Assembly: GCA_042408955.1 (NCBI GenBank)
Contig: JBHOQQ010000017.1
Span: forward strand, 1-64,000
Reading direction: 5' to 3'
From: CALGSZ01 sp042408955
GTDB lineage: Bacteria > Chloroflexota > Chloroflexia > Thermomicrobiales > UBA6265
DNA: 64,000 nucleotides
Within the stretch, counting starts at the first letter, position 1. Each line of letters starts with the position of its first letter. Positions 1-9,477 of the stretch are shown here, one piece after another. The notes beneath the pieces were generated by a model. It saw only the letters and a list, made by a program, of their open reading frames with translations. It was not told where the DNA came from and made no database searches. Position numbers and translations under genes: made by a program.

Positions 1-335
1 GGGAGGGGTCAGGAGTCAGGGAAGGTTCGAGCTTCGAGCTCCGAGCTTCGAGTTGGCAGCCGTGACATGTCAGCCATCCGTAGGGGCAGGCTAGGGGTTA
101 GGGGCTGGGGAGGGGTCAGGCATCAGCCGGTAGCCGGTGGCCGATAGGGAGCTACTCTCCCTCATGGACGGGCATGGTGCATCGCATCCCTGCACCTGCT
201 GACACCTGATAGCTCATCGCTCAAAGCTCGAAGCTCGTAGCTCACTGCTTCCCCAGCCCCCAACCCCTAACCCCTAGCCCCTCGACTGACCCCTGACCCC
301 CAACTCCTGACCCCTCCTCAGCCCCTAGCCCCCTT
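1..335. repeat. Intergenic repeat cluster 1 (G-rich left arm, C-rich right arm)
   Basis: No gene fits here. The left half (about 1-130) is built from short G-rich units of the type GGGGTCAGGAGTCAGG and GGGGTTAGGGGCTGGGG plus GAGCTTCGAGCT units. The right half (about 215-335) carries the complementary C-rich and GCTCGAAGCTCGTAGCTC units, so the block could fold back on itself. The segment at 249-283 is almost identical to one at 62376-62410. The same modules recur at 54907-55265 and 61612-62411. The left edge is cut by the window start. It ends directly before the polymerase start codon, and no promoter stands out. Confidence 0.8.
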
Positions 336-344
336 GGACGGACC

Positions 345-3300
345 ATGACTGCACGAACCGACTACGTTGAGCTCCATCTGCATACGGCCTATTCCTTCCT
401 GGACGGGGCATCCCTGCCGGAGGAGCTGGTCGGGCGCGCCGCTGACTTTGGATACCAGGCGCTGGCGATCACCGACCATGACGGGCTCTACGGCGCGATG
501 GAATTTGCGCAGCTTGCCCACGCCGCCGGCATCCAGCCGATTACCGGCGCCGAGATCACCTTGACCGATGGCACGCATCTGACGCTACTCGCACGCGATC
601 GCGCAGGGTACGCCAACTTGTGCCGCTTGCTTACCGCGGCGCATCGCGTGGGGAGGGCGGCTGGCGCCCCTCACTCTCTGGCCTCCTCGACGGAGAGAGA
701 AGGGAGCGATGGCAGCGCGGACACTGCTCTCCTCCCGAGCCAAGGGGTGAGGGATGGCCGCGCGCCCCGGCTCGATCCTGCCCTCCTGCCCAGCCATACC
801 GAGGGACTAGTCCTGCTCACGGGGTGCCGCCAGAGCCAGCTTGTCCAGCTCGTTGATTCCGGGAGATATCGGGAGGCAGAGAATCTGGTCCGCACGTACG
901 TCGAATGGTTCGGCTCGGATAACGTGATCGTCGAGCTCCAGCACAACCTGGTTTTTGGCGACACGGAGCGGGTCCGGCGGCTTGTTCAGCTTGCCGACCA
1001 TCTTGGCTTGCGCTATGCCGCGACTGGCAACGTCCATTATCACGACCCCCACCGGCACCAGCTGCACGATGTCCTGGTCGCGATCCGTCACCGCACAACG
1101 CTCGACCAATGCCATCAGCACCGGCGTCCAAATGCGATGTTTGCTTTGCGGCCAGCGGAGGAGATAGCGCGCCTCTTTGCGCGCTATCCGGCGGCGCTGG
1201 AAACAACGCGCTGGCTCGCCAGCCGGTGCGCTTTCAATCTTGCGACCGATTTGGCATACACCTTCCCTAGCTATCCGACAGCAGATGGGGAAACGCCCGA
1301 TGATCTCCTGGCTCGGATCTGCTGGGCGGAGCTTGCCCAACGCTATCCAGAGAACCGGGAGCGGGCGGCAGCGCGGCTGCGCGAGGAGCTCGCCGTGATC
1401 CGCAAGCATGGCCTGGCCGGGTTCTTCCTGCTCTACCGCGACCTGTTGCTGCTGGCGCGGGAGGTGGCCGAGGAGGTGCGAGGGCAGGGAAGCGCCCAGG
1501 CACGCCACAAGCTTCCCCCTGGCCGCGGGCGGGGCTCCTCGGTATCCTCGATCGTGTGCTATCTCATCGGGCTGTCTCATGTCGATCCCCTGGCGCACCA
1601 GCTCTTTTTTGGACGCTTCTTGAACGATGAGATGGCTTCCGTTCCAGATATTGACCTCGATTTTCCGCGTGAAATCCGGGAGCGGCTGATCGAGCGAGTC
1701 TATGAGCGCTATGGGCACGATCATGCTGCGCTCGTCTGCGCGTTTGCGACGTACAAGCTGCGCAGCGCGGTGCGTGATGTGGGCAAGGCGCTGGGATTAC
1801 CCCAGCCCGAGCTGGACAAGATCGCCAAGCTGAGCGAGCCGCGCTCCGCCGATGCGCTGAGTCATGAGCTGGAGCGCATTCCAGGCTATGTGGACAAGAA
1901 AGATGCACCGCCCTGGCGCTATCTGGTCGAGCTCGCGGAGCAGCTTGCTGGCTTTCCCCGGCACGTCACGCAACACGTTGGTGGGATGATCATTTCCTCA
2001 TCTCCCCTCTGCGAGTTTGTGCCTATCCAGCCGGCAGCCATGGGTGGGCGCTTCATCTGCCAGTGGGATAAAGACTCCTGCGACGATGCCCGCGTGGTCA
2101 AAATCGACTTCCTTGCGCTGGGGATGCTCTCCTTGGTAGAGGAGTGCCTGGAGCTGATTGTGGCATCCGGGAAGCCGCCGGTCGATCTTAGCCGCATTCC
2201 CTTCGATGACGCGCGCGTTTACGACATGATTTGCGCGGGTGACACGATCGGTGTGTTCCAGATCGAGAGCCGCGCCCAGATCCAAATGTTGCCGCGCACG
2301 CGACCCCGCTGCCTTGAGGACCTTGTGGTCCAGGTGGCCATAGTCCGGCCAGGACCGATTGTCGGGGGCGCTGTCAAGCCGTATGTGGCGCACCGGCAAC
2401 GCGAGCGAACCAGCTTTCTCCCCGTGGAGCCACACTACGACCATCCCTGCCTGGAGCCGGTGCTGCGCGAGACACACGGGGTGATCCTGTTCCAGGAGCA
2501 GGTGTTGCAGGTGGCGATGGCACTGGCGGGCTTTACGGCCGGGCAGGCGGACATGCTGCGGCGCTCGATGAGCCGCAGGCGATCGCGGGAGGCGATGCTG
2601 CGGCTCTGGCAGGATTTCCGCACAGGGGCCTTGCGCAATGGCGTACCCGTGGAGACAGCCAGGGCGGTGTTTCAGAAATTGCTCGGGTTTGCCAGTTATG
2701 GCTTCCCGAAGGCGCATGCGGCGGCGTTTGCTGTGCTTGCGTATCAGTCCTGCTGGCTCAAGCGCTACTATCCGGCCGAGTTCACCTGCGCGCTCCTCAA
2801 TAACCAGCCGATGGGCTTCTACCCCCCGCACGTACTTATTGGCGATGCCAAGCGCCATGGACTGCGCGTGCTGCCACCTGATATCAACCTGAGCGGCGTG
2901 CGTTGCTCGGTCGAGGGGAGCAACGGCATCCGAATCGGACTCGGCTTCGTCAAAGGGCTTGGCGAGGAACCGGCCCAGAATATCGTGCGGGAGCGAGAGG
3001 CGCACGGGCAATATCGCTCGCTCGCGGATTTTGTCCGCCGCGTTCCCCTGGCAACCGAGCTCGTGGAACGTCTGATTCTTGTCGGGGCGTTTGACCGCTT
3101 TGGGCTGGGGCGGCGCGAGGCGCTCTGGCAGCTTGGGCTGTTTATCCCTCCGCGCCGCTTTGGCGCGAAGCGTGTCCTGGTCCACGGGCGTCAGATGCCG
3201 CTTGCGCTCCCCGTCGAGCACGATGGCGTCGAGCTTCGGCCGATGAGCGCCTGGGAGCAAGTTGCTGCCGATTATGATCTGCTTGAGCTTTCTCCGCGCT

Positions 3301-3746
3301 ATCACCCGCTTGGGCTGCTGCGCGCACACCTACCGAAGCATCTCGTGACGACTGCTGATCTGGATCGTCTGCCCGATGGCGCGCTGATCCAGCTTGCCGG
3401 ACTCGTCGTCTGCCGGCAACGGCCAGCGACGGCGAAGGGCGTCACCTTTCTCCTGATCGAGGATGAGCGTGGCTTGGCCAACGTCATCGTCTACCCGCGG
3501 CTTTATGAGGAAGCCCGGCTGACCGTCCGCGGGGAGCCATTTCTCCTGGTCGAGGGGACGGTGCGCAAGCAGGAAGGAACGATCAATATCATTGCCCGCC
3601 GGGTGGCTCCGCTGGAGGCCGCACGGCGAGAGTTTGAGATGCCGGCGGCACGCGGCCGGGCAGACGGCGCCGGCACTCCGCGAACCGAGCCGGAGACGCA
3701 GCGCGTGCTGGCGGCGATCGCGCCCGAGGCGCACAACTACCGGTAG
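345..3746 (+). CDS. dnaE2: DnaE-family error-prone DNA polymerase (DnaE2-like)
   Basis: C-family DNA polymerase III alpha-type catalytic subunit, 1133 aa, the usual size of DnaE2/error-prone enzymes and shorter than replicative DnaE. An N-terminal PHP domain is visible (HLHTAYSFLDGAS near residue 11, ITDHDGLYG near 42). The catalytic aspartates lie in PDIDLDFP near residue 434, a fingers segment with YGFPKAHAAAFA near 785, and a C-terminal OB-fold region from about 1010. Family knowledge: DnaE2 does mutagenic translesion synthesis, usually with ImuA/ImuB, which are not in this window. Residues about 104-150 are an unusual low-complexity insertion in the PHP domain (see separate entry). ATG start; no strong ribosome site because repeat DNA runs up to it. 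It could instead be a second DnaE1-like copy. Confidence 0.88.
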   Translation: MTARTDYVELHLHTAYSFLDGASLPEELVGRAADFGYQALAITDHDGLYGAMEFAQLAHAAGIQPITGAEITLTDGTHLTLLARDRAGYANLCRLLTAAHRVGRAAGAPHSLASSTEREGSDGSADTALLPSQGVRDGRAPRLDPALLPSHTEGLVLLTGCRQSQLVQLVDSGRYREAENLVRTYVEWFGSDNVIVELQHNLVFGDTERVRRLVQLADHLGLRYAATGNVHYHDPHRHQLHDVLVAIRHRTTLDQCHQHRRPNAMFALRPAEEIARLFARYPAALETTRWLASRCAFNLATDLAYTFPSYPTADGETPDDLLARICWAELAQRYPENRERAAARLREELAVIRKHGLAGFFLLYRDLLLLAREVAEEVRGQGSAQARHKLPPGRGRGSSVSSIVCYLIGLSHVDPLAHQLFFGRFLNDEMASVPDIDLDFPREIRERLIERVYERYGHDHAALVCAFATYKLRSAVRDVGKALGLPQPELDKIAKLSEPRSADALSHELERIPGYVDKKDAPPWRYLVELAEQLAGFPRHVTQHVGGMIISSSPLCEFVPIQPAAMGGRFICQWDKDSCDDARVVKIDFLALGMLSLVEECLELIVASGKPPVDLSRIPFDDARVYDMICAGDTIGVFQIESRAQIQMLPRTRPRCLEDLVVQVAIVRPGPIVGGAVKPYVAHRQRERTSFLPVEPHYDHPCLEPVLRETHGVILFQEQVLQVAMALAGFTAGQADMLRRSMSRRRSREAMLRLWQDFRTGALRNGVPVETARAVFQKLLGFASYGFPKAHAAAFAVLAYQSCWLKRYYPAEFTCALLNNQPMGFYPPHVLIGDAKRHGLRVLPPDINLSGVRCSVEGSNGIRIGLGFVKGLGEEPAQNIVREREAHGQYRSLADFVRRVPLATELVERLILVGAFDRFGLGRREALWQLGLFIPPRRFGAKRVLVHGRQMPLALPVEHDGVELRPMSAWEQVAADYDLLELSPRYHPLGLLRAHLPKHLVTTADLDRLPDGALIQLAGLVVCRQRPATAKGVTFLLIEDERGLANVIVYPRLYEEARLTVRGEPFLLVEGTVRKQEGTINIIARRVAPLEAARREFEMPAARGRADGAGTPRTEPETQRVLAAIAPEAHNYR
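655..800. repeat. In-frame hairpin-prone repeat insertion inside the polymerase gene
   Basis: This stretch codes for a Ser/Pro/Arg-rich linker that breaks the PHP domain at about residues 104-150. At DNA level it is made of pieces such as CCCCTCACTCTCT, AGAGAGAAGGGAG, CTCTCCTCCCGAG and AAGGGGTGAGGGATGG, which are partly inverted with respect to each other. They resemble G/C-strand-biased dispersed repeats rather than coding sequence. The reading frame stays open. I infer that a repeat element inserted and was tolerated. Confidence 0.6.
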
Positions 3747-3928
3747 CACGCAACGAGCCAGAAGGACGATAACCGAATGCACCGCGTTTGACGCTCGCTC
3801 CCTAACGCGTTACATTCGCCCGGAAATACATGTCCGGGCCGGGGATATTGCGCCTGTGCCCTTCCTGCCGGGAGGTCACGATCCCTGGCGCCTTTCCACG
3901 ATCCGAGGAAATCACGAGCACGACACGT

Positions 3929-4786
3929 ATGCCAACATCATCAACCGAACCTGCCCTCCTTGACCAAGCCACTACGGAGCGCGCTCCACGGCTGTCCCGG
4001 CGCGGTCCGATCATGCCCATCGGCGGTGCGGAAGATAAGTTCAACGACCGCATCATCCTCTCCACGTTCACGCAGCTTGCCGGTGGCCGGGACGCCCGGA
4101 TCGCGATCATGCCGACCGCGTCGTCTATCGAGTCCGCCGGCGAGCGCTACAAGGCGATCTTTCTTGAGCTTGGCGCCCGTTCCGCTGAGGTCGTCTACAT
4201 CGCCGATCGAGAAGACGCAAACGACGATGAGGTGATTGAGGCACTTCGCCACGCCACCGGCATCTTCATTACGGGTGGTAATCAGATGCGGCTCTCGACT
4301 ATTGTCGGCGGCACGAAGGCGGCCGCGCTCGTCCGCGATCGCAATGAGGCTGGCGCGATTGTTGCGGGCACGAGCGCTGGCGCATCCATCCTCTCCTCGC
4401 ACATGGTGGCGTTCGGCGCCAGCGGCGAGACCCCGAAGCAGCGCATGGCCCAAATGGTCGCGGGCTTCGGCCTTGTGCCAGAATTGATTATTGACCAGCA
4501 TTTCCGGCAACGGGACCGCATCGGCCGGTTGCTCATGTTCGTCGCCTCGAACCCTGGTCTGCTCGGCGTCGGTATTGATGAGGACACAGCCGCGCTGATC
4601 AGCGCCAACGGCGTCTTGGAGGTGATCGGGCGGAATACCATTACCATCGTTGACGGCACGCACATGTACTCGGACATCTTTCAGGTCAAGGGGCATGGCT
4701 CGATCACCATTAGCGGGGCGATTCTGCACGTGCTCACACCAGGACGCCGGTTCGATCTAAACAGCCGCCGCTTGCTCGACCGGTAA
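3929..4786 (+). CDS. cphB: Cyanophycinase
   Basis: Peptidase S51 family enzyme that cuts cyanophycin (multi-L-arginyl-poly-L-aspartate) into beta-Asp-Arg dipeptides; cytoplasmic. 285 aa from the chosen ATG. The start of the fold, MPIGGAEDKFND, is near residue 29. FITGGNQMRL and the nucleophile elbow GTSAGASIL (serine near residue 148) are typical of cyanophycinase, as is the DQHFRQRDRIGRL segment. The frame is open upstream to 3830, but that part is not family-like, so ATG 3929 was preferred; a GAGGA lies rather far (about 20 nt) upstream. The stop is 33 bp before cyanophycin synthetase, so the two are probably co-transcribed. Confidence 0.93.
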   Translation: MPTSSTEPALLDQATTERAPRLSRRGPIMPIGGAEDKFNDRIILSTFTQLAGGRDARIAIMPTASSIESAGERYKAIFLELGARSAEVVYIADREDANDDEVIEALRHATGIFITGGNQMRLSTIVGGTKAAALVRDRNEAGAIVAGTSAGASILSSHMVAFGASGETPKQRMAQMVAGFGLVPELIIDQHFRQRDRIGRLLMFVASNPGLLGVGIDEDTAALISANGVLEVIGRNTITIVDGTHMYSDIFQVKGHGSITISGAILHVLTPGRRFDLNSRRLLDR

Positions 4787-4819
4787 GTTAGAAGCTACAG
4801 GAGGGACCGGGGGAGCGCG

Positions 4820-7465
4820 ATGATCGAGATTCGGAGCACCACAGTCTACCGGGGGCCGAATATCTGGGCCAGGATGCCCGTTATCCTGATGGTCGTCGAC
4901 ATTGGGGAGCTTGAGGATCGCCCGACGAACAAGATTCCTGGGTTCTATGAGCGTCTCACGGAGCTGCTCCCCTCGCTCTACGATCACGGATGCTCCCTCG
5001 GCCGGCCAGGCGGGTTCCTCCAGCGCATGCGCGAAGGGACCTGGATGGGCCATGTGCTGGAGCATGTCGCCCTGGAGCTGCAAAACCTTGCCGGCGCCGA
5101 AGTCACACGGGGCAAGACGCGAAGTGCCCAGGAGCGTGGCGTCTACAACGTCGTCTACGAGTACAAGCAGGAGGATGTCGGCCTGGCGGCGGGCAAGCTC
5201 GGCGTTCGCCTCCTCAACCACCTCGTCTACGACACCGAGCCGGATTTCGACTTTCAACAAGCCCTGGAAGATACCGTCATTCGCGTTGCGGAACAGCTCG
5301 CCTACGGGCCTTCGACTGGTGCGATTGTCGCCGAGGCAGAACGACGCGAGATCCCGGTCATCCGGTTGGATCCTCGGCGCTCTTTGGTCCAGCTTGGTCA
5401 TGGCTGCTACCAAAAGCGCATTTGGGCCACCGTCACTTCCCAAACATCGAATATCGCCGTGGATATCGCCAGCAACAAGGAGCTGACTAACCGGCTCCTT
5501 CAGGAGGTCGGCATTCCGGTGCCGCGCAGCCTGACCGTGCGGACAGCAGATGACGCGGTCGTTGCAGCGCGCCGCATCGGCTTCCCCGTAGTGATCAAGC
5601 CGCTCGATGGGAATCACGGACGCGGTGTCTGCCTCGATCTCAAGCATGAGGAAGAGGTCCGGCAGATGTTCCCGGTCGCCTACCGGGAAAGCCGCGCGGG
5701 AGCGGTGGTGGTCGAGAGCTACATCACTGGTCGCGACTACCGGATCCTGGTGATCAACAACCAGGTCGTCGCGGTGGCAGAGCGTGTCCCCGCCCACGTT
5801 ACCGGAGATGGTGTGCACACCGTGCGGGAGCTTGTTGACATCACCAATGCCGATCCCCGGCGCGGCGTTGGCCACGAGAAGGTGCTGACGCGTATCACCA
5901 TCGACACTCAAACGATGGAAACGCTGGAACGGCAGGGCATTGGTCTCGACGATGTGCCAAGTCAGGGGCAGGTCGTCTGGCTTAAACAAACCGGGAACAT
6001 GAGCACCGGGGGCACCTCGATCGACCGCACTGATGACATCCACCCGGAAAACGCGGAGTTAGCTCGGCAAGCGGCCATGGTCGTCGGGCTGGACATCGCG
6101 GGCATCGACTTCATCGCGCCAGACATCTCTGCCTCTGTGCGGCAATCCGGCGGCGCGATCGTTGAAGTCAATGCCGGGCCCGGCTTTCGCATGCATACCC
6201 ATCCGACAGAGGGGCATCCGCGTCATGTCGGACGCGCGGTGATCGACATGCTCTTCCCGCCCGGAACGCCAGCGCGCGTCCCGATCGTCGCCGTCACCGG
6301 CACCAACGGCAAGACGACGACGGTGCGCATGATCGCGCACATCATGAAGACGGCGGGCAAGCGCGTGGGCATGACGACGACCGATGGCATCTACATCGAC
6401 GGCACGCAGATCATGGCTGGGGACATGAGCGGCCCGACAAGCGCGCAAATGGTGCTCAAGAACCCGACGATCAATTTCGCCGTACTGGAGACAGCGCGGG
6501 GCGGTATCCTGCGCGCCGGGCTCGGCTTCGACCGGGCCGATGTGGCTGTTGTGACCAATGTCGCTCCCGATCATCTTGGCCTGAGCGGGGTCGAGACCGT
6601 CGCCGAACTCGCGCGTGTCAAGGCGGTCGTGCCGCAATCGGTCTTCCGCGATGGGACGAGCGTGCTCAACGCCGATAATGAGTGGACAGTCGGCATGGCG
6701 AACATCGCTCGCGGGGAGATCATCTATTTCAGCATGGATGAGAAAAACCCCGTGATCCGCGAGCATGTGCGCAACCGCGGCAGGGCGGTCGTCCTGCGGG
6801 AGACTCCCCAGGGTGACATGATCACGATCATCGAGCACCGGCGGGAGACGAGTCTTATCCTGGCGAATCAGATTCCCGCGACGTTCGATGGGCGGCTGCG
6901 GGTCAATATCGAGAATGCGATGGCGGCGACAGCGGCCGCGCTCGGGCAGGATGTACCGCTCGATTACATTCGCCATGCGCTGCGCACCTTTACCGCGAGC
7001 TTCTATCAGACGCCGGGCCGCTTCAACATGCTCGAGGTAAATGGCAAGCGTGTGCTGATGGATTACTGCCACAATGTGCCCGGTCTCGAAGCAATGATCG
7101 ATTTCGTGAAGCGTATGGGCGCGCGGCGCACCCTGGCCGTCATTACGATGCCAGGGGATCGGCGCGATGAGGATATCCGTGCGTTTGGATGCCTTGCTGG
7201 TAAACATTTTGCCGAGCTGATCATCCGGGAAGATACCAACACACGCGGCCGGCCACGCGGCGCGATCGCCGAGCTCCTCCGGCAGGCTGCGATCGAGGGC
7301 GGCAGCGATCCGAGCGCCATCTCCATCGTGCTCGATGAGCTTCAGTCGGTGCGAGAGGCGATCGAGCGCGCGGACCGAGATGATCTAGTCGTCCTTATGG
7401 TCGACAAACCTGCCCAAGTCTGGGACGAGCTGATGGCAGTCAAGGGAGCGCGCGCCGTCGTCTAA
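4820..7465 (+). CDS. cphA: Cyanophycin synthetase
   Basis: ATP-dependent, primer-extending polymerase that adds Asp to the poly-Asp backbone and Arg to its side chains, storing N, C and energy as granules. 881 aa, full family length. Order of domains: N-terminal domain (1-about 215), ATP-grasp (about 222-460, ending EVNAGPGFRMHTHP), then a Mur-ligase-like module with P-loop VTGTNGKTTT near residue 492 and DYCHNVPG near 750. ATG preceded by GAGGGA about 15 nt upstream, close behind cphB. Having the degrading and synthesising enzymes together is the standard cph arrangement, here outside cyanobacteria. Complete, with no missing motif seen. Confidence 0.95.
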   Translation: MIEIRSTTVYRGPNIWARMPVILMVVDIGELEDRPTNKIPGFYERLTELLPSLYDHGCSLGRPGGFLQRMREGTWMGHVLEHVALELQNLAGAEVTRGKTRSAQERGVYNVVYEYKQEDVGLAAGKLGVRLLNHLVYDTEPDFDFQQALEDTVIRVAEQLAYGPSTGAIVAEAERREIPVIRLDPRRSLVQLGHGCYQKRIWATVTSQTSNIAVDIASNKELTNRLLQEVGIPVPRSLTVRTADDAVVAARRIGFPVVIKPLDGNHGRGVCLDLKHEEEVRQMFPVAYRESRAGAVVVESYITGRDYRILVINNQVVAVAERVPAHVTGDGVHTVRELVDITNADPRRGVGHEKVLTRITIDTQTMETLERQGIGLDDVPSQGQVVWLKQTGNMSTGGTSIDRTDDIHPENAELARQAAMVVGLDIAGIDFIAPDISASVRQSGGAIVEVNAGPGFRMHTHPTEGHPRHVGRAVIDMLFPPGTPARVPIVAVTGTNGKTTTVRMIAHIMKTAGKRVGMTTTDGIYIDGTQIMAGDMSGPTSAQMVLKNPTINFAVLETARGGILRAGLGFDRADVAVVTNVAPDHLGLSGVETVAELARVKAVVPQSVFRDGTSVLNADNEWTVGMANIARGEIIYFSMDEKNPVIREHVRNRGRAVVLRETPQGDMITIIEHRRETSLILANQIPATFDGRLRVNIENAMAATAAALGQDVPLDYIRHALRTFTASFYQTPGRFNMLEVNGKRVLMDYCHNVPGLEAMIDFVKRMGARRTLAVITMPGDRRDEDIRAFGCLAGKHFAELIIREDTNTRGRPRGAIAELLRQAAIEGGSDPSAISIVLDELQSVREAIERADRDDLVVLMVDKPAQVWDELMAVKGARAVV

Positions 7466-7496
7466 GCCGCTCACCGGCGCGCATATCAACGGGCGC

Positions 7497-7525
7497 TTGA
7501 CAGGCACCGCCAAACACCCTACATA
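7497..7525 (+). promoter_or_regulatory. Candidate sigma70-type promoter for the peptide ABC operon
   Basis: A perfect TTGACA (7497-7502) is followed after 17 bp by TACATA (7520-7525); an alternative TATACA lies at 7524-7529. It is in the 134-bp gap between cphA and the first ABC gene and points toward the transporter. The -35 is convincing, the -10 weak. Confidence 0.5.
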
Positions 7526-7599
7526 TACACGAAGATTGCCAAGGACCGGTCCCTTCCGGGAACAGACACTATCGGCCATTCGTGCGCGATTGGTGAGCG

Positions 7600-8454
7600 G
7601 TGAACGCTCTGCTTGAGATTCAGAATCTGCGGGTTACGTTTCCCACTCCTCAAGGGCCGGTTAGGGCTGTCGATGGTGTGAGCCTGTCGCTGCAGCCGGG
7701 TGAGCGGCTCGGGCTGATCGGAGAGTCAGGTTCCGGTAAATCGACGCTTGCGTTGGCACTGCTCCGGCTCATTAAGCCGCCAGGCGAGGTGAGTGCCGAC
7801 GGTATCTGGCTTGACGGCGTCGATGTACAACGGTTGTCCGATGAGGAGCTGCGCTTGCTCCGGCTTTCCGAGATCGCTCTCGTCCCCCAGGGGGCGATGA
7901 ACGCGCTCAATCCGGTGCTGCGAATTCGCCCGCAGATGGTGGACGCGCTCCGAGCGCACGGCATCCACGAATCCAACGAAGCGATCGAGCAGCGTCTCCA
8001 ACAGCTATTGCGCTCGGTCGGCCTGCCCCCAGACGTAGCGGACCTCTACCCTCATCAATTGAGTGGAGGCATGAAGCAGCGCGTCTGCATCGCGACAGCG
8101 ATCTGCCTTCGCCCGAAGCTCATCATTGCTGATGAACCGACAAGCGCCCTGGATGTGGTCGTCCAGCGCCGCGTGATCCTGACGTTGCGGCGTGTACAGC
8201 AGGAGCTCGGGGCAGCGGTAATGCTCATTGGGCATGACATGGGCTTGATGGCGCAGTTCGCGCAGCGGGTCGCGGTGATGCGTGATGGCAAGATCATCGA
8301 GATCAATGATGTGAAGCAAATCTTTGCCCACCCGCAGCATCCGTACACCCGTCTGCTCATGGAGAGCCTGCCGTCGCTAGAGCAGAAACACTCGATCGTC
8401 GCTGCGGCCGCGGCCCAGGCTGCGCCCGCGGCAGAGGAGGACGCTCGTGTTTGA
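7600..8454 (+). CDS. Peptide-type ABC transporter ATP-binding protein (DppD/OppD family)
   Basis: First ATPase of a five-gene dipeptide/oligopeptide/nickel-class importer, 284 aa. Walker A GESGSGKST near residue 41, ABC signature LSGGMKQR near 155 and Walker B LIIADEPTSALD near 174 are intact; the C-terminal HPQHPYTRLL segment is the oligopeptide-family hallmark. Energises import together with the second ATPase, which it overlaps by 8 bp. GTG start; the frame upstream does not extend the family fold. Substrate cannot be read from the sequence; peptides are the family default. A short Ala-rich tail follows the conserved part. Confidence 0.92.
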   Translation: MNALLEIQNLRVTFPTPQGPVRAVDGVSLSLQPGERLGLIGESGSGKSTLALALLRLIKPPGEVSADGIWLDGVDVQRLSDEELRLLRLSEIALVPQGAMNALNPVLRIRPQMVDALRAHGIHESNEAIEQRLQQLLRSVGLPPDVADLYPHQLSGGMKQRVCIATAICLRPKLIIADEPTSALDVVVQRRVILTLRRVQQELGAAVMLIGHDMGLMAQFAQRVAVMRDGKIIEINDVKQIFAHPQHPYTRLLMESLPSLEQKHSIVAAAAAQAAPAAEEDARV

Positions 8455-9343
8455 CGCTGGCGCACTCTCCATATCCTCCCAGCCGGCCGTGCCGCTCATT
8501 GAGCTACGCCAGGTCTGGAAAATCTTTCGCATGGGTGGGCTGATCCACCACCGAGAGATCGTCGCATTGCGCGATTTTTCGATTGCCATCGATGCTTCCC
8601 GGCCAACCGTCATCGCGATCGTTGGTGAAAGCGGGAGCGGCAAGAGCACCATGGCGAACATCCTGCTCGGACTTGAAACCCCGACGCGCGGGCATGCCCT
8701 CTACAAGGGGAAGGACTTGTGGCGGTGCTCGCGTGCGGAGTGGCGGGCGTTCCGGCGCGATGTTCAGGCGATCTTTCAAGATCCCTTTGGCGTGTTTAAC
8801 CCGTTCTATCCGGTGGATCACGCCTTAGCGATGCCGATCGCCAAGTTCCGGCTCGCACGGACTCGCGACGAGGCTCGGCAGATCATGGAGGAGGCACTGC
8901 GCGCGGTCGGGCTCAAACCTGAGGAGACGCTCGGGCGGTACCCGCACCAGTTGAGCGGCGGGCAGCGGCAGCGGACGATGGTGGCACGCACGCTCATCTT
9001 GCGGCCAAAAGTCATCGTCGCGGACGAGCCCGTCTCGATGATTGACGCCTCGCTGCGCGTGACAGTGCTCGCGAACTTGCTCCAGCTCAAGCAGCACTAT
9101 GGCATCTCGCTGGTGTACATTACGCACGACTTGGCAACAGCGTTCCAGTTGAGCGATCGGATTATCGTCCTGCATCGCGGCAGGGTTGTTGAAGACGGCG
9201 ATCCGGAGCAGATCGTCAAGCATCCGCAGCATCCATACACGCAGCTGTTGGTGAGTTCTATCCCCAGGCCAGATCCTGAACATCCGTGGGATGACGCCAC
9301 GCTCGATGCGATGGAGGATTGGGAAGCGCTCGTCAACGTCTAG
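8447..9343 (+). CDS. Peptide-type ABC transporter ATP-binding protein (DppF/OppF family)
   Basis: Second ATPase of the importer, 298 aa. Walker A GESGSGKST near residue 60, signature LSGGQRQR near 169, Walker B VIVADEPVSMID near 190 and the terminal HPQHPYTQLL motif are present. The Walker B tail reads MID where family members usually have LD, a mild change. GTG start overlaps the end of the upstream ATPase gene, with GAGGAG about 10 nt before it, so the two are translationally coupled. Products likely form the cytoplasmic heterodimer under the two permeases encoded downstream. Confidence 0.92.
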   Translation: MFDAGALSISSQPAVPLIELRQVWKIFRMGGLIHHREIVALRDFSIAIDASRPTVIAIVGESGSGKSTMANILLGLETPTRGHALYKGKDLWRCSRAEWRAFRRDVQAIFQDPFGVFNPFYPVDHALAMPIAKFRLARTRDEARQIMEEALRAVGLKPEETLGRYPHQLSGGQRQRTMVARTLILRPKVIVADEPVSMIDASLRVTVLANLLQLKQHYGISLVYITHDLATAFQLSDRIIVLHRGRVVEDGDPEQIVKHPQHPYTQLLVSSIPRPDPEHPWDDATLDAMEDWEALVNV

Positions 9344-9442
9344 GTGGCCGATACACTCCCACATGAGGAAAGGAGGTGATGCCCGGCGAGAGTCATTGTG
9401 ATGGAACCGTCAGCGCCGACGGGAGGGATCGTGCCCTCACCC

Positions 9443-9477
9443 AGGGGGGAGTTTGCTCGGATCGCCGCCCTCCCCCT
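9443..9477 (+). promoter_or_regulatory. Stem-loop between ABC ATPase and binding-protein genes
   Basis: AGGGGGGAG (9443-9451) can pair with CTCCCCCT (9470-9477) with one bulged G and a loop of about 18 nt. It lies about 35 nt before the binding-protein start. In many ABC operons a hairpin here stabilises or attenuates the message so that binding protein is made in excess; that role is inference. A strong AGGAGG at 9371-9376 lies upstream without an obvious gene (ATG 9379 is too close; it would open a 36-codon reading frame ending at 9489). Confidence 0.45.

Noticed and set aside
1998..3329. 443-codon frame antisense to the polymerase gene
   Set aside because: High-GC shadow frame; the plus-strand frame has all polymerase motifs.
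4757..6043. 428-codon frame antisense to cyanophycin synthetase
   Set aside because: Shadow frame; cphA is unambiguous on the plus strand.
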